Source of the DNA: Pedobacter sp. Leaf176
GTDB taxonomy: Bacteria > Bacteroidota > Bacteroidia > Sphingobacteriales > Sphingobacteriaceae
Assembly (NCBI RefSeq): GCF_001424305.1
Contig: NZ_LMPD01000003.1
Location: forward strand, 296,387-360,386
Length of the DNA stretch: 64,000 bases
Reading direction: 5' to 3'
Shown in pieces: positions 1 to 8,791 of the stretch. Every line of letters begins with the position of its first letter. Positions within the stretch are counted from its first letter, which is position 1. The notes under the pieces were generated by a model, which did not search any database, was not told the DNA's origin, and saw only the letters and a list, made by a program, of their open reading frames with translations. The position numbers were made by a program, and so were the translations under genes.

Positions 1-501
1 AGTTACAACACCATCAGAGGCAGCATATATCTTGGCATAGCGCTGGTTAAATGCAGTCGCCTCACTTGTTTTTCTGGCAAGGTCCAATGCCGTCTTGGTG
101 TTCTGCAATTGCTCAAGGGTAAACACACTGTCTTTATAAAGATTTAGCGCCCTGGCATAGTCGCGTCTGGCCTTATCCACACCAAGGTCTGCCTGGGCCA
201 ATCCGGCCGCAATCTCTGTGGTGTTCAGGGTAGCAAGTAACTGCCCCTTTTTAAAAAATTGCCCCTCATTAACCTGTATGCTGCTGATTACGCCGCCAAT
301 CTTAAAGGAATAATTAGTCTCATTCTCGGTGCTGACCAGACCAGTAGTCTGAATAGAACCGGTAACGCCAAAGGAGGAAACAGGGGCAACTCTCACCGAG
401 ATGATGTCGGGCTGGCCCAGGGGATTTATATTTTTAGGTTTTTCTTTGCAGGCGAACAGTAGTGATGTAAGCGCAATAAGTGTGAGTTGTGTCTTGTTCA
501 T
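1..501 (-). CDS. RND-type efflux periplasmic adaptor (HlyD/MFP family), 3' end outside window
   Basis: The first 167 residues of a membrane fusion protein are present, and the rest lies beyond the left edge. The start at 501 is followed by a lipoprotein signal ending in a lipobox (LFAC), so the adaptor is probably anchored to the inner membrane. A barrel-sandwich half-motif follows (GGVISSIQVNEGQ, then KKGQLLATLN), then a coiled-coil hairpin, as expected for AcrA/MexA-type adaptors that join an inner-membrane pump to a TolC channel. It starts 5 bases after the TolC-like gene, so the two are very likely co-transcribed. An RND pump gene would be expected next, outside the window. Substrate unknown. 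Confidence 0.85.
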   Translation of the reverse strand, partial: MNKTQLTLIALTSLLFACKEKPKNINPLGQPDIISVRVAPVSSFGVTGSIQTTGLVSTENETNYSFKIGGVISSIQVNEGQFFKKGQLLATLNTTEIAAGLAQADLGVDKARRDYARALNLYKDSVFTLEQLQNTKTALDLARKTSEATAFNQRYAKIYAASDGVVT

Positions 502-506
502 AATAT

Positions 507-1877
507 TTATTGTATGTTGAAACTGGCGTTAGCACGTTCGATTGCAGTAAAGGATATCCAGGTATCGTATAGGGCGATATTGGATTGGAGCTGGGCATCA
601 ACCCATTGGTTCTGGGCGTCGAGCAGCTCTATGTAAATGGCCATCCCTTCCTTGTAAAGCTTGGTCATATCTTTATAGTAGGTCAGACTGGTCTTGAGTT
701 GCGACTGTGCCGCCCGGTATTGTACAGCAGCACTTTGCAGGTTTGCCCTTCGTACATTCAGTTCGGTAAGCAGTTGTTGGGTAACATGATTGGTCTGCGC
801 TGATACGGCCTGCTCACTGGCGATGGACTGTTTGATCTTGTAACCGTTTCGTCCCGAGGAGAACAGGTTCCATTCCAAAGAAACGCCCAGCAAATAATAC
901 TTACTTTTATCATTGAACTTCCAGTCGAAGGCCTGGGAACCCAAATCGAGCGACGTACCTATTTTTGGTATTAGGTAGGATTTGGCGAGACCAGTCAGGT
1001 TTTTATTGATCCCCTTTGCAATTTCGAGCTTTGCCAGTTCCTCACGACCATTTACATCGCCCAGCTGTAGATCATCCTCTGCTGGCAATGATGGAACATC
1101 GTAGGTTAAAATTGAATCAGTCAGTTTCTTGTTCAACAGGAAATTAAAATAATAACGTGCAGATGCTTCTGTTTTTTTTGCAGCGGCTAACGATGCATAA
1201 ATTTTCGACACCTCATTTTGGCTGCGGAGCACCGCAGTACGGTTGATCTTATCGTTCTCAAAGAGTTTACGGTTTACCCTTTCGCCCTCTTCTAACAGTT
1301 TCAGAAAGGACTGGTAGATACCGATGGCATTGGTAGCCTTGAGATAATTATAATATGCCGTCTTGATTTCTTTCACAAGCTCGCGTTTATACAGTAGTAC
1401 CTCCGCCTTCTGCATATCCACCTGTTGGGCCTTGATCCTTTTATTGTACACCAATTCGGCATTCAGGATGGGGAGGCTTGTACGGAACTTTGCATCATAG
1501 AAGTTATCTGGATTGAGCAGTATGCTCTGGTTCTGGAGTTGTGGAAACGAGTTGCTTCCTGTAAGCTGGTTCAATGTGGCGTAGGCAGCATTAAAGAGGT
1601 CACCGGTTGGGAAATCGATTGTCCTTCCTCCGTCGGCCCTGGTGTAGGTAGTTGAGAAAGTTACGCTTGGCAGAAACATACTTTTTGCCTCCTGTAGCGC
1701 ATAGATGTTCTTTTTCAGCAGGAAATCCTGCTCTTTAATGCTTTCGTTTGAAACCAGGCCTTGCTGGATGTAGCTGTTCAATTGTTTTTGACTGCTAGCA
1801 TTTTTCGCAAAGCACAACATAAAGATTAGTAGGATGCAGCGTGTTGGTGTTTTTAAATTTTGAAGTAAAATAATCAT
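507..1877 (-). CDS. TolC-family outer membrane efflux protein
   Basis: 456 residues, the usual length for the family. A hydrophobic signal peptide occupies about residues 13-30, ending near NASSQ. The rest is long amphipathic helix with two outer-membrane-efflux repeats; the second contains the segment GVSLEWNLFSSGRNGYKIKQ, typical of the strand-helix junction in TolC proteins. It should form the trimeric outer-membrane channel for the adaptor encoded directly downstream. A near-palindromic operator lies just before its start and a TetR gene just upstream, so expression is probably controlled by that repressor. Confidence 0.9.
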   Translation of the reverse strand: MIILLQNLKTPTRCILLIFMLCFAKNASSQKQLNSYIQQGLVSNESIKEQDFLLKKNIYALQEAKSMFLPSVTFSTTYTRADGGRTIDFPTGDLFNAAYATLNQLTGSNSFPQLQNQSILLNPDNFYDAKFRTSLPILNAELVYNKRIKAQQVDMQKAEVLLYKRELVKEIKTAYYNYLKATNAIGIYQSFLKLLEEGERVNRKLFENDKINRTAVLRSQNEVSKIYASLAAAKKTEASARYYFNFLLNKKLTDSILTYDVPSLPAEDDLQLGDVNGREELAKLEIAKGINKNLTGLAKSYLIPKIGTSLDLGSQAFDWKFNDKSKYYLLGVSLEWNLFSSGRNGYKIKQSIASEQAVSAQTNHVTQQLLTELNVRRANLQSAAVQYRAAQSQLKTSLTYYKDMTKLYKEGMAIYIELLDAQNQWVDAQLQSNIALYDTWISFTAIERANASFNIQ

Positions 1878-1887
1878 TGTATTAAAT

Positions 1888-1902
1888 TTAAACAGTGTTC
1901 AA
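1888..1902 (-). promoter_or_regulatory. Operator-like palindrome before the TolC gene
   Basis: The 15 bases TTAAACAGTGTTCAA (plus-strand reading) differ at one position from a perfect TTGAACA-N-TGTTCAA palindrome. The same palindrome is perfect at 2620-2634 before the TetR gene. It lies in the 45-base gap between the TetR stop and the TolC start. Two matching sites around a TetR gene point to the TetR binding site. No binding data can be read from sequence. Confidence 0.65.
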
Positions 1903-1922
1903 TTTTATATTAAAAAAAAGGC

Positions 1923-2531
1923 TTAGCCTTTTTCAAGCAGGTTGACCAAATAGGCATAACCATTTTCCATAAGCTCCTCCTTTGTCCTGTTCTGAAAAGC
2001 AACTGTCCGGTCCTTGCAGAACAGGGCACAGATTCCATGTATGGCAGAAAGGAACATAAAAGAAAAATAATCGGTATCCATCCCCTTGAACCTACCTTGA
2101 TCCTGGCATTCCTTGATCAGGCCATGCAAATGGCTGATGGCACTTTGGGCAATCTGAAAGCCGCTTGACTCCGTATTCTTCAATGGCTCTTCCACCAAAA
2201 ACATCAGGTTATAATAATCCTTATTTTCCTTTGCAAATTGAATGAATACACGACCTGAAGCCTTCAGGCGTTCGAAGGGGTCAATAACAGAATCCAGCAC
2301 ACGAAGTTGTTTAAGTAATAGGCTAAAGCCTTCCTTATGGAGTTCCTGAAAAATTTCGCTCTTATCCTTGAAATGGAAATAGATCACTCCCGCACTGTAG
2401 CTGATCTCACTTGCGATGTTGCGCATGCTCGTCTGTTCATAGCCGTTCTGAAGAAATACCTTTCGCGCACCATTCAATATGCGCTGGCGCATCTCCTGCT
2501 TTTCTTTTTGCTTTCTTTCTGTAATGCCCAT
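1923..2531 (-). CDS. TetR/AcrR-family transcriptional repressor
   Basis: 202 residues, a normal TetR length. The N-terminal helix-turn-helix (about residues 15-62) reads TSMRNIASEISYSAGVIYFHF followed by KDKSEIF, the classic TetR recognition helix and the start of helix 4. The C-terminal part is all-helical and should bind a ligand and form the dimer. The gene is directly upstream of, and co-oriented with, the TolC and HlyD genes. Matching palindromes sit before it and before TolC, so autoregulation and efflux control by a pump substrate is the simple model. Ligand unknown. Confidence 0.9.
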   Translation of the reverse strand: MGITERKQKEKQEMRQRILNGARKVFLQNGYEQTSMRNIASEISYSAGVIYFHFKDKSEIFQELHKEGFSLLLKQLRVLDSVIDPFERLKASGRVFIQFAKENKDYYNLMFLVEEPLKNTESSGFQIAQSAISHLHGLIKECQDQGRFKGMDTDYFSFMFLSAIHGICALFCKDRTVAFQNRTKEELMENGYAYLVNLLEKG

Positions 2532-2611
2532 GGATAAAATAATTTGTAAAGATATTAATCGGATCAGTAAATCTGTCCAACACCTTTAACAAGTCAAATT
2601 AAATGACATCA

Positions 2612-2643
2612 CAAATGTATTGAACACTGTTCAAATAAACAAG
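2612..2643 (-). promoter_or_regulatory. TetR gene promoter with embedded operator
   Basis: On the minus strand a -7-like element TACATTTG (2619-2612) matches the Bacteroidota TAnnTTTG consensus. A weaker CTTG sits 20 bases upstream. The perfect palindrome TTGAACA-C-TGTTCAA (2620-2634, plus-strand reading) fills the spacer between them, where a bound repressor would block RNA polymerase. The palindrome and its second copy at 1888-1902 are seen directly; the promoter call is a consensus match. Confidence 0.55.
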
Positions 2644-2704
2644 TAGTTCTTTTAAATGAAATGCATTTTACTTCAAACTGACAATCGTGTTTAATTTAAT
2701 CCGC

Positions 2705-2905
2705 TTACTCAATAGATTTCAACATGATTTCCCCTCCGGTTAAATCATCCGAGCTTACCTTAACTCTAATTTCTCCAGCTTTATTTGTTATTCTCATTAC
2801 ATACTTCGGTAATGGGAAATAGGTTGGGTGGCCAAGTAAATCAATATCGCCACAATATGCACCATGCCAGGGAAACAGCTCCGCAGATGAATCAAAGTTT
2901 GCCAT
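2705..2905 (-). pseudogene. C-terminal remnant of a family 2 glycoside hydrolase
   Basis: The 66-residue reading frame contains PWHGAYCGDIDLLGHP, which closely resembles the late catalytic-domain segment of GH2 beta-galactosidases (usually followed by KPQSYYRD). Here it is joined to what looks like the very end of such a protein (ITNKAGEIRVKVSS...). The ~700 residues before it and the linker region are gone, so this is a doubly deleted relic, not a functional enzyme. It overlaps an opposite-strand relic at its 5' side, marking a scar at the edge of the accessory region. Confidence 0.55.
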
Positions 2906-3095
2906 TGCAAACCATAGAAACGATGTTGTTTATCATCAAATTGAACCAAATACCATGCTTTGCGGCATTCCATTCGAAAGCAAATCAGCCTACTTCGAAA
3001 AAGGCGATATTCCTATCGGGCATTTCCAAAAGAACGGAACCGAATATATGATAATTTACAGTTATGTTGCTGATAGGAAGGGAAGTTTTGAGTGA
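2901..3095 (+). pseudogene. C-terminal relic of an unidentified protein
   Basis: In frame with position 2901 there is an uninterrupted stretch ending at TGA 3093-3095 that reads like real protein (for example YFEKGDIPIGHFQKNG, then EYMIIYSYVADRKGSFE). No start lies upstream, because the DNA there is the antisense of the glycosidase relic. I do not recognise the family. It is best explained as the surviving tail of a gene cut by the same rearrangement that truncated the glycosidase. Confidence 0.35.
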
Positions 3096-3475
3096 TAAAT
3101 GGGTAAACTAAATTTAAACCCTTGCGGATTGTGAGGGCTTTTGTATTCGCAAAAAAAAATATAAATGAAGGCTCTAAAATAAACAGTTCATTAATTAGCA
3201 TAAAAATTTCCTTACGAACCTCAGATTAATGTAGTTAAATTAATTTGGGTAGTATTCCTCTTTGATACGGTTTACCGTAATACCATGATTAAACACTTTT
3301 TTATTTTAGCATCTCAAAATCAATTAATTATGAAAACCTAAAGCAGAAATCATCAAAATGATTAAAATCGAAAAATTGAATATTCAGATAATCCATTATC
3401 TAAATTAAGAAAACTAGATTTGAAGTTTTAATTCTCTTAAAAGGTTTACTTAGTTTTAAAAAACCCTAACGCTCA
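3096..3475. other. AT-rich intergenic region, no gene seen
   Basis: No convincing coding frame. A short perfect inverted repeat, TACGGT-TT-ACCGTA, lies at 3266-3279 and could be a small operator. The 120 bases before the DUF6119 gene are very AT-rich and probably carry its promoter, but I see no clear consensus. Confidence 0.4.
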
Positions 3476-5256
3476 ATGAATATCATTCCAAATATTTTTA
3501 AGATCGATACAAATCATCATCTTTTAAAACCAATAAAAGAAACAGTTTCAATTCTCCGAACAATAATAAAGGATTCGTATTTGAAAGCCGGTTGGAAGCT
3601 TAAAGCAGAGGATTTACAATTTACTGAATTCACAAATAATGGAATTACTTATTATTTATACTTGTATCCAATAAAAGATAAACAATCTGAATGGGCGAGT
3701 TTCTTACCAGAAGAATTACGGGGCGATGTTGATCGATTTCAGCAAACTAAAATATCATTAATCCTTTTTGTAAAGACTGAACATGAGCTTTTTGCTATAG
3801 TTGGTGGCGCAGCATACAGAATAGTTGTGAGCTTCATTGATCATTCTTATGGTTTATCAACTTATGATAGAATAATAAAGCTAACCGAGGATGAAGCAAT
3901 GTCAACTAAATCTAGAGGAATAACAGGGCAACGAATTGGTATGAGTGAGCAATTTCGTGACCAATATAAGATGATCAACTATTTACAATTTGGCAAAATA
4001 CCTAAAGAGCTACATATAAAATTGGCTGAGGAAACCGGAGATGAATATTTCGATTATCTATTATCAAAACCGAACGAAAGGCTGAACATCACGGTTGGCA
4101 AGGGATTTAGGATAAACAAACAGGTATCCTTTGAAACGCTTCAAAAAATAATATACTCATTAACTATCATTTTGGGAGTTGCGCCACAAGACCTTCTAAG
4201 TTCTTATATCGAAGTAAAAGATCATCTAGAGGTTGGTGAATTGCAAAAACAACTAAATCGAAAAATATTCAACCATATTCCATTTCTACTGGGTACCAGC
4301 AGAAATCAGTCTGATAATTTTGAATTTGATCTTGCAAGTCCAAATAATCTCGAAGCCTTTTATGAAGCAGAAAGTTATCAGTTAAAAGAAAAAAAAGGTG
4401 ATAAACATGAAATTTTCGCAACAGTTTTGACAAGGATGAAATTTACAGAAAAGTGGTTTTAAGGGCATACGAACTTCATCCTAATGATGAAGTCGGCATG
4501 CTATTTTATTTACGTGGAGTTAGAATACATTGCGTCCAAGGAACTAAACACACCACTAGCTCAGGTTTTCTATATCATTTAAATGCGGAAATTAGTTATG
4601 AAGGTGATTCGGCCTTTTATATAGATACCAAATGGTATAAGGTAAAAGATGCTTTTGTTGACAGTCTGATAAACCAAACTGAAAGTATATTTAAAAACTT
4701 TAAACTACCAGCAGGTATATTAACTCATCCTTGGCCAATCCAACCTGGCACAACATTGCTAGCTAAAGAGGATGAATATAATTTAAAATATGATGGAACA
4801 CCTGGATATATTGTTATGGACAAAATTTTGCCCGAGAATATCGAAATATGTGACATTTTCTATATTACTTCCGATGAATTATTCCTAATACACGTTAAGC
4901 ACAGCTTTACTGCTAGAGTTCGTGAACTTACAAATCAGATATTAATAAGCGCTCGTAGATTGACTGAAGCAATCACAACCAAAAATTTAAACTATTTCAA
5001 AAATTCATTTAAACAAATAAACAAACAACACAAGAACACATTAAATTATTCAGAAACGGAGTTCGTTAATATGTTTTTTGAAAGAAAGATTACATATGTT
5101 TTCGCCACCGCATCTCAACTTAACACAGATCTTAAAATAGAGGGAAATGTAAAAAAATATAAATCAAACATTGCTAGATTTTCACTCACTACATGTTCTG
5201 CTGAAATGAGAACTCAATATTTTGATATGGTAATTTTTCAAATACCTAGAGGATAA
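3476..5256 (+). pseudogene. DUF6119 (TIGR04141, sporadically distributed) protein, split by a one-base frameshift
   Basis: Two overlapping frames, 3476-4462 (328 residues) and 4453-5256 (267 residues, no ATG of its own, GTG at best), together make one ~590-residue protein, close to the usual size of this family. The first half has the FAIVGGAAYRIV segment and the second has IEICDIFYI followed by LIHVKHS, both typical of DUF6119. Adding one T to the T-run 4425-4428 joins the frames smoothly (EIFATV-FDKDEIYRKV). The family is patchily distributed and often lies in accessory islands; its biochemical role is not known to me. The break may be a real mutation or a sequencing error. Confidence 0.7.
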
Positions 5257-5553
5257 TTTCCCCTAATAAATAAAAATTATAAAAGATATATAAAGAAGTT
5301 TCTGCTTACTCGGTTCCTTGTAGCCAATGAATCCTGCTAAATAGGACAGTTGGTTGGTCGGGATTATTTAAGGTGACTGTCAAAATTTGCGCAAAATTTA
5401 TTTAGAATGATTTTAAATTGTTATATTTAACATTATATAACAAGTGAAATTCAATTTTTTCCATAAATGGGAATATATTTGTTTATATAATAAAATAAAT
5501 TAACCTCAAACAAATACTTCTTGCCAGAGTTAAATGGTTAGATAATACTGCTT

Positions 5554-6213
5554 ATGCCACAATATTCAATTCCTACTCGCTATCGTAGCGGATTTAAAAT
5601 ATTATTAGAGCTGGATCGAGAAGCCTTAAGTTTACTTACCTCTAAATTGCGAACATTTCCTCTAGGGGGCGGGCCAAAACAACTAATTGAATTTTTGCAT
5701 GAGCTTCCTATTCCGAATACTGATGAAGTTGCGCGTACAATATACAGTTTTGGCAATATTCTTATTGACAAAAATAGAGATATTTCTAAGATATCAAGGG
5801 AACTCGTTGATTACTTATTACAGGTTGATCCAGAAGGATTAAGCCCTTCAAAATCAGAGTCTTATTTTGAAAATCTTGTTATTATTTTAGAAAGCGCCGG
5901 CAACATCAAAACATCTTATAAAGCGCTGGCTTTGTCGTCGGACGTACCAAATGTTTTCAGACAGTCTACAATCCTCTCAGATCTTAGACTAATATTTCCA
6001 GATGATTTAGAAGACTTGGATCGGCATGCTATAATGCTTCATCAACTTAGAGTTATATACACATCTAGTGATATAGACAAGTCCTTCCATCTTTCTTTAG
6101 ACAGAAAAGATTTAGAGACTCTGAGAAATCAAATAGATAGAGCATTAACGAAAGAAAACATCGTGGTTACTGAATATAGTAAACATCTAGATATCATTAA
6201 ATTAGGAGAATAA
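5554..6213 (+). CDS. Unrecognised protein, first gene of a three-gene coupled module
   Basis: 219 residues, soluble, mostly helical by composition, with no signal peptide or membrane segment. The N-terminus (IPTRYRSGFKILLELD) is followed by leucine-rich helices; no catalytic motif is obvious. The stop is separated by one base from the ATG of the next gene, and that gene overlaps the third by one base, so the three are almost certainly one operon and translationally coupled. About 300 AT-rich bases without a gene precede it, where the promoter should lie. Position in an accessory region next to DUF6119 suggests a mobile or defence-type cargo module, which is inference only. Confidence 0.75.
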   Translation: MPQYSIPTRYRSGFKILLELDREALSLLTSKLRTFPLGGGPKQLIEFLHELPIPNTDEVARTIYSFGNILIDKNRDISKISRELVDYLLQVDPEGLSPSKSESYFENLVIILESAGNIKTSYKALALSSDVPNVFRQSTILSDLRLIFPDDLEDLDRHAIMLHQLRVIYTSSDIDKSFHLSLDRKDLETLRNQIDRALTKENIVVTEYSKHLDIIKLGE

Positions 6214-6214
6214 T

Positions 6215-6910
6215 ATGTCAATGACGCAAAAATTAAATTCGACTATTCGAAGCGTTGAAGATTGTGGCCTTCACCCAAATTATAAGAACGATTTCGACCT
6301 TAATAATAACTTCTCAGATCAAACAGTCTATGGAACTCCCATAGATATTGAAGGAAATGAATATCAGAAAAAGGAATCGGTTGATAAGTTTGCTGATATC
6401 TACACAAAATTTGACAATCATATCCAAGTCGGCTCCATAAGAGGGCATCTTAAGGGAATAGTTTATAGACCTCATAGTTATAAAATACATGACTTTTGGG
6501 AGGATATTTTTGATAGGCAGAATCCTTTAGATCTATTTAATCAAACTATATCTAAATCAAAGTATATTCTAGAATTAGAAAAAGGATGGGATGATGCGGA
6601 TGCACCTAGGATCGAACCTTTATTGTTTAATACAGCGTGTAAATGTATATCCAATTACATCGAATCTATATATAAAGAAAAGTTTTTCGTGATACAATCT
6701 CCAGAAATAGCGCCAGTTGCAGATGGATCCTTGGATTTTAGTTGGCAACTTGATAACGCAAGAATGTTGATTAATTTTAGGTCTTTTAACGAAGAAGTTT
6801 TTGCTTATTTCTATGGAGATTTAAAAGATAATAAAATACCGATAAAAGGAAATGTTCCTGCAAAAGAGGTATTTGAACATCTAATGAAATGGATGCAATA
6901 TCTTAAATAA
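6215..6910 (+). CDS. Unrecognised protein with GWDD motif, second gene of the module
   Basis: 231 residues, soluble. The central segment LEKGWDDADAPRI and the later PVADGSLDFSW followed by ARMLINF recall a widespread family of uncharacterised bacterial proteins that share an L-x2-GWD-G/D-x-A motif and a P-x2-DG-x-hx-W strand pair. I recognise the pattern but know no function for it. Its TAA stop shares an A with the ATG of the third gene (TAATG), a strong sign of coupled translation and of partnership between the products. Confidence 0.75.
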   Translation: MSMTQKLNSTIRSVEDCGLHPNYKNDFDLNNNFSDQTVYGTPIDIEGNEYQKKESVDKFADIYTKFDNHIQVGSIRGHLKGIVYRPHSYKIHDFWEDIFDRQNPLDLFNQTISKSKYILELEKGWDDADAPRIEPLLFNTACKCISNYIESIYKEKFFVIQSPEIAPVADGSLDFSWQLDNARMLINFRSFNEEVFAYFYGDLKDNKIPIKGNVPAKEVFEHLMKWMQYLK

Positions 6911-7353
6911 TGGATGTAAAGTTAAATGGCGAATTTTCGGACAATTGCGTTCTCATTCGAAATAGCCATAAGCAATACATTAAAAACGCAAAGCCTCTAC
7001 CAGCTGCTTTTAGTCCAGATGGCGGAATGTCGACCGATTGGGATAAATATACGACTCCAGAGGAATCATTGGCTAGAATCGGATTAACTACAAAAATTAA
7101 TGGCGAACTAAAGAATACAGATTTTTTCAACTTATTTGGATTGAAAGTTGGAGATATCAAAATGATAGAGGGTGTAAATTCTATCGATTTCACACCGATC
7201 TTTCACAACCCACAGATCTATGGGAAACCAAATAATCCTAGTCACTCTGATGTGCATTATGTTGACGTGGAACTTCGCTTGAAATTTTCTGAAATAGCCT
7301 TTCCTATTAATGTAGACCGAAGTGCTGTCTCCTTAATTATATCTCAGAGTTAA
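6910..7353 (+). CDS. Unrecognised small protein, third gene of the module
   Basis: 147 residues, soluble. Features that look conserved-like are LPAAFSPDGGMSTDWDKYTTPEES near the start and a His-rich end with NPSHSDVHYV. The combination of an AF-x-P stretch, an S-x-DW-x-KY stretch and a late GKP-x-NPSHS reminds me of small proteins that accompany GWDG-type genes in many genomes, but I cannot name the family. The start overlaps the previous stop by one base. A strong intrinsic terminator follows 18 bases after the stop, closing the operon. Confidence 0.7.
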   Translation: MDVKLNGEFSDNCVLIRNSHKQYIKNAKPLPAAFSPDGGMSTDWDKYTTPEESLARIGLTTKINGELKNTDFFNLFGLKVGDIKMIEGVNSIDFTPIFHNPQIYGKPNNPSHSDVHYVDVELRLKFSEIAFPINVDRSAVSLIISQS

Positions 7354-7370
7354 AACATTGTTAAACCAAG

Positions 7371-7395
7371 CCCCCGCCAAAACCGGGGGTTTTTA
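7371..7395 (+). terminator. Intrinsic terminator of the three-gene module
   Basis: CCCCCG (7371-7376) pairs with CGGGGG (7384-7389) across a seven-base loop, followed by a T-run from 7390. It sits just after the stop at 7353. Confidence 0.85.
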
Positions 7396-7567
7396 TTTGT
7401 GTGAAAGTAATCTTACATTTTCAATTTCAAATTTTGATGCTCTTTTATTAGCTTCAAAGAATATCTAGATTTAGTTAATCTCTTGCACCATGATCTATAT
7501 AGAGCGCCTTTTGCTACTATTAAATATTCGCAAATCTTGCTGTCATACTTAAAAAATCGCTTTCCCT

Positions 7568-7741
7568 TTCCTAGCGCATTCTTAGCGGTTAGGGAGCTGC
7601 TATAGCTGACTTGTGCTTCCAAAGCTTAATAATCATTTTTAATAAGCACAAAATTAATAGGAAATAAAAAAAAACCGGAGCCAAGATAAAAAACCTGAAC
7701 TCCGGTGAAGTACCCAAAAGGAGATCCAATAACCACCTGGG
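7568..7741 (-). repeat. Decayed second copy of tRNA-Leu with its terminator and 3' flank
   Basis: This stretch repeats 8648-8875 in the same orientation: the CTAGCGCATTCTTAGCGG block, the ACCGGAG/CTCCGGT terminator hairpin (7674-7680 with 7700-7706), and then the tRNA-Leu 3' end (7711-7725). The tRNA body then jumps to CCAAT...CCACCTGGG, its 5' end, at about 7726-7741. Compared with the intact gene, about 50 bases (8807-8856) covering the T arm, variable arm and anticodon arm are missing, so this is a tRNA pseudogene. The copies are 1.08 kb apart. Segment duplication followed by internal deletion explains it best; an attachment-site duplication is less likely because the tRNA 5' end is also present. 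Confidence 0.8.
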
Positions 7742-8041
7742 CCGCCTTTGACGATATCGCTCAATAAGTTTGGCAACCAGCTCAGTATATTGCTTTAAGT
7801 TTTAAATATAAATTACAATTTCATTTTTTTGATATGTAATCGATTGGGACTGTTTGTAATCAAGCTCATTTATAGAGAAAATCAGTCCCCAATCTTCCTT
7901 TTAGATGTGAAACTATCCGTAAAAATTTATCCTTATGCAATTGTAATCGCTGTAGCAAACCCAGACAACAACCGATTTAAAAAAGAGCCGTGCCTAGTAC
8001 GAGCCAACGTACCGTCCGAAAATTCAAAACGATTTGAATCG

Positions 8042-8266
8042 CTAAGCAGCCTCCGCCTGGATTGCTAAGTCATTAATTTTATCCAGAATTATGGTTGGTA
8101 TATTGCAATTATCTTCAGGGATAAAAGTCCCGTTCGATTTAATTAAATAGCCCATTTCCATGCCATCGACAAATACCCTGCATCGAATGGTTTCTGAGGG
8201 GACTTGTGTGAGGATAACGACTTCTCCATTTAGGAATAAGATTCTGGTTTTGTTTTTCATTAACAT
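8042..8266 (-). CDS. Small hypothetical protein
   Basis: 74 residues (72 if the second Met is used). The composition is reasonable for a real protein: alternating hydrophobic strands (ILFLNGEVVILTQVPSE, then CRVFVDG and MGYLIKSNGTFIP) suggest a small beta domain with a short C-terminal helix. No family recognised. It lies alone between the two tRNA-Leu copies, where the DNA is otherwise empty, so it may be the only surviving gene of an inserted segment. Confidence 0.45.
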   Translation of the reverse strand: MLMKNKTRILFLNGEVVILTQVPSETIRCRVFVDGMEMGYLIKSNGTFIPEDNCNIPTIILDKINDLAIQAEAA

Positions 8267-8647
8267 AATTTAGGTAGATAGGTTAATCTACCTGAACAAC
8301 TTGCATACCACAGTTTATCAATAATGTACGCATTTAAAACATTAAAGGAATAATCTAAGTTTAAACAACCTTAGTGTACATTTTACACAATAAAAAATTT
8401 GCTTTTTTTTAAGGGCTTTCATTTTCACAGCAACCGGTGTAGGATATAAACTGTAGTGGAATTCATACATTTCCATTGATTTCTGTATTCAGCTTATCCA
8501 CAGGCTTATTGGAAAGCGGGTAATTTCAGGTTAGTGACTAATAGGAGAAATGCACTAACTTGTTTGGCTAAGTAGATCTTTCGATGTTTGGGATGAGTAA
8601 CCGCCAAGCATCTTTGTATTGATTTCAATCCGATGAAAATTGCACCT
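8267..8647. other. Intergenic region between small gene and tRNA repeat
   Basis: AT-rich and without a credible coding frame. It contains one TTATCCACA (8494-8502), which matches a DnaA box, but a single site without neighbours is not evidence of an origin. Confidence 0.4.
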
Positions 8648-8753
8648 TTTCTAGCGCATTCTTAGCGGTCGGGAGCTGTTGTGGCTGACTTGTGCTTCAA
8701 AACTTAATAAATTAATCATTTTAATAACGTGCAAATCAATAGGAAATAAAAAA

Positions 8754-8787
8754 ACCGGAGCCAAGATTAAAAAACCTGAACTCCGGT
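8754..8787 (-). terminator. Intrinsic terminator of tRNA-Leu(GAG)
   Basis: ACCGGAG (8754-8760) and CTCCGGT (8781-8787) form the stem, with extra pairing inside the loop. On the minus strand the hairpin is followed by a T-run. It begins four bases after the tRNA 3' end. Confidence 0.8.
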
Positions 8788-8791
8788 AAAG

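Noticed and set aside
507..1877. TolC-like gene as the outer-membrane partner of the permease array
   Set aside because: It is 40 kb away, in its own operon with another adaptor and a TetR regulator; sharing is possible but nothing in the sequence supports it.
7413..7622. Minus-strand 69-codon frame
   Set aside because: It runs through the tRNA-Leu flank repeat and has no protein-like pattern; the repeated copy at 8648 does not keep the frame.
7829..8068. Plus-strand 79-codon frame
   Set aside because: No recognisable domain; it overlaps the better-looking minus-strand small gene at its end and has a poor composition.
8494..8502. TTATCCACA matching a DnaA box
   Set aside because: Only one copy, with no cluster, no AT-rich unwinding region of note and no dnaA or related genes.
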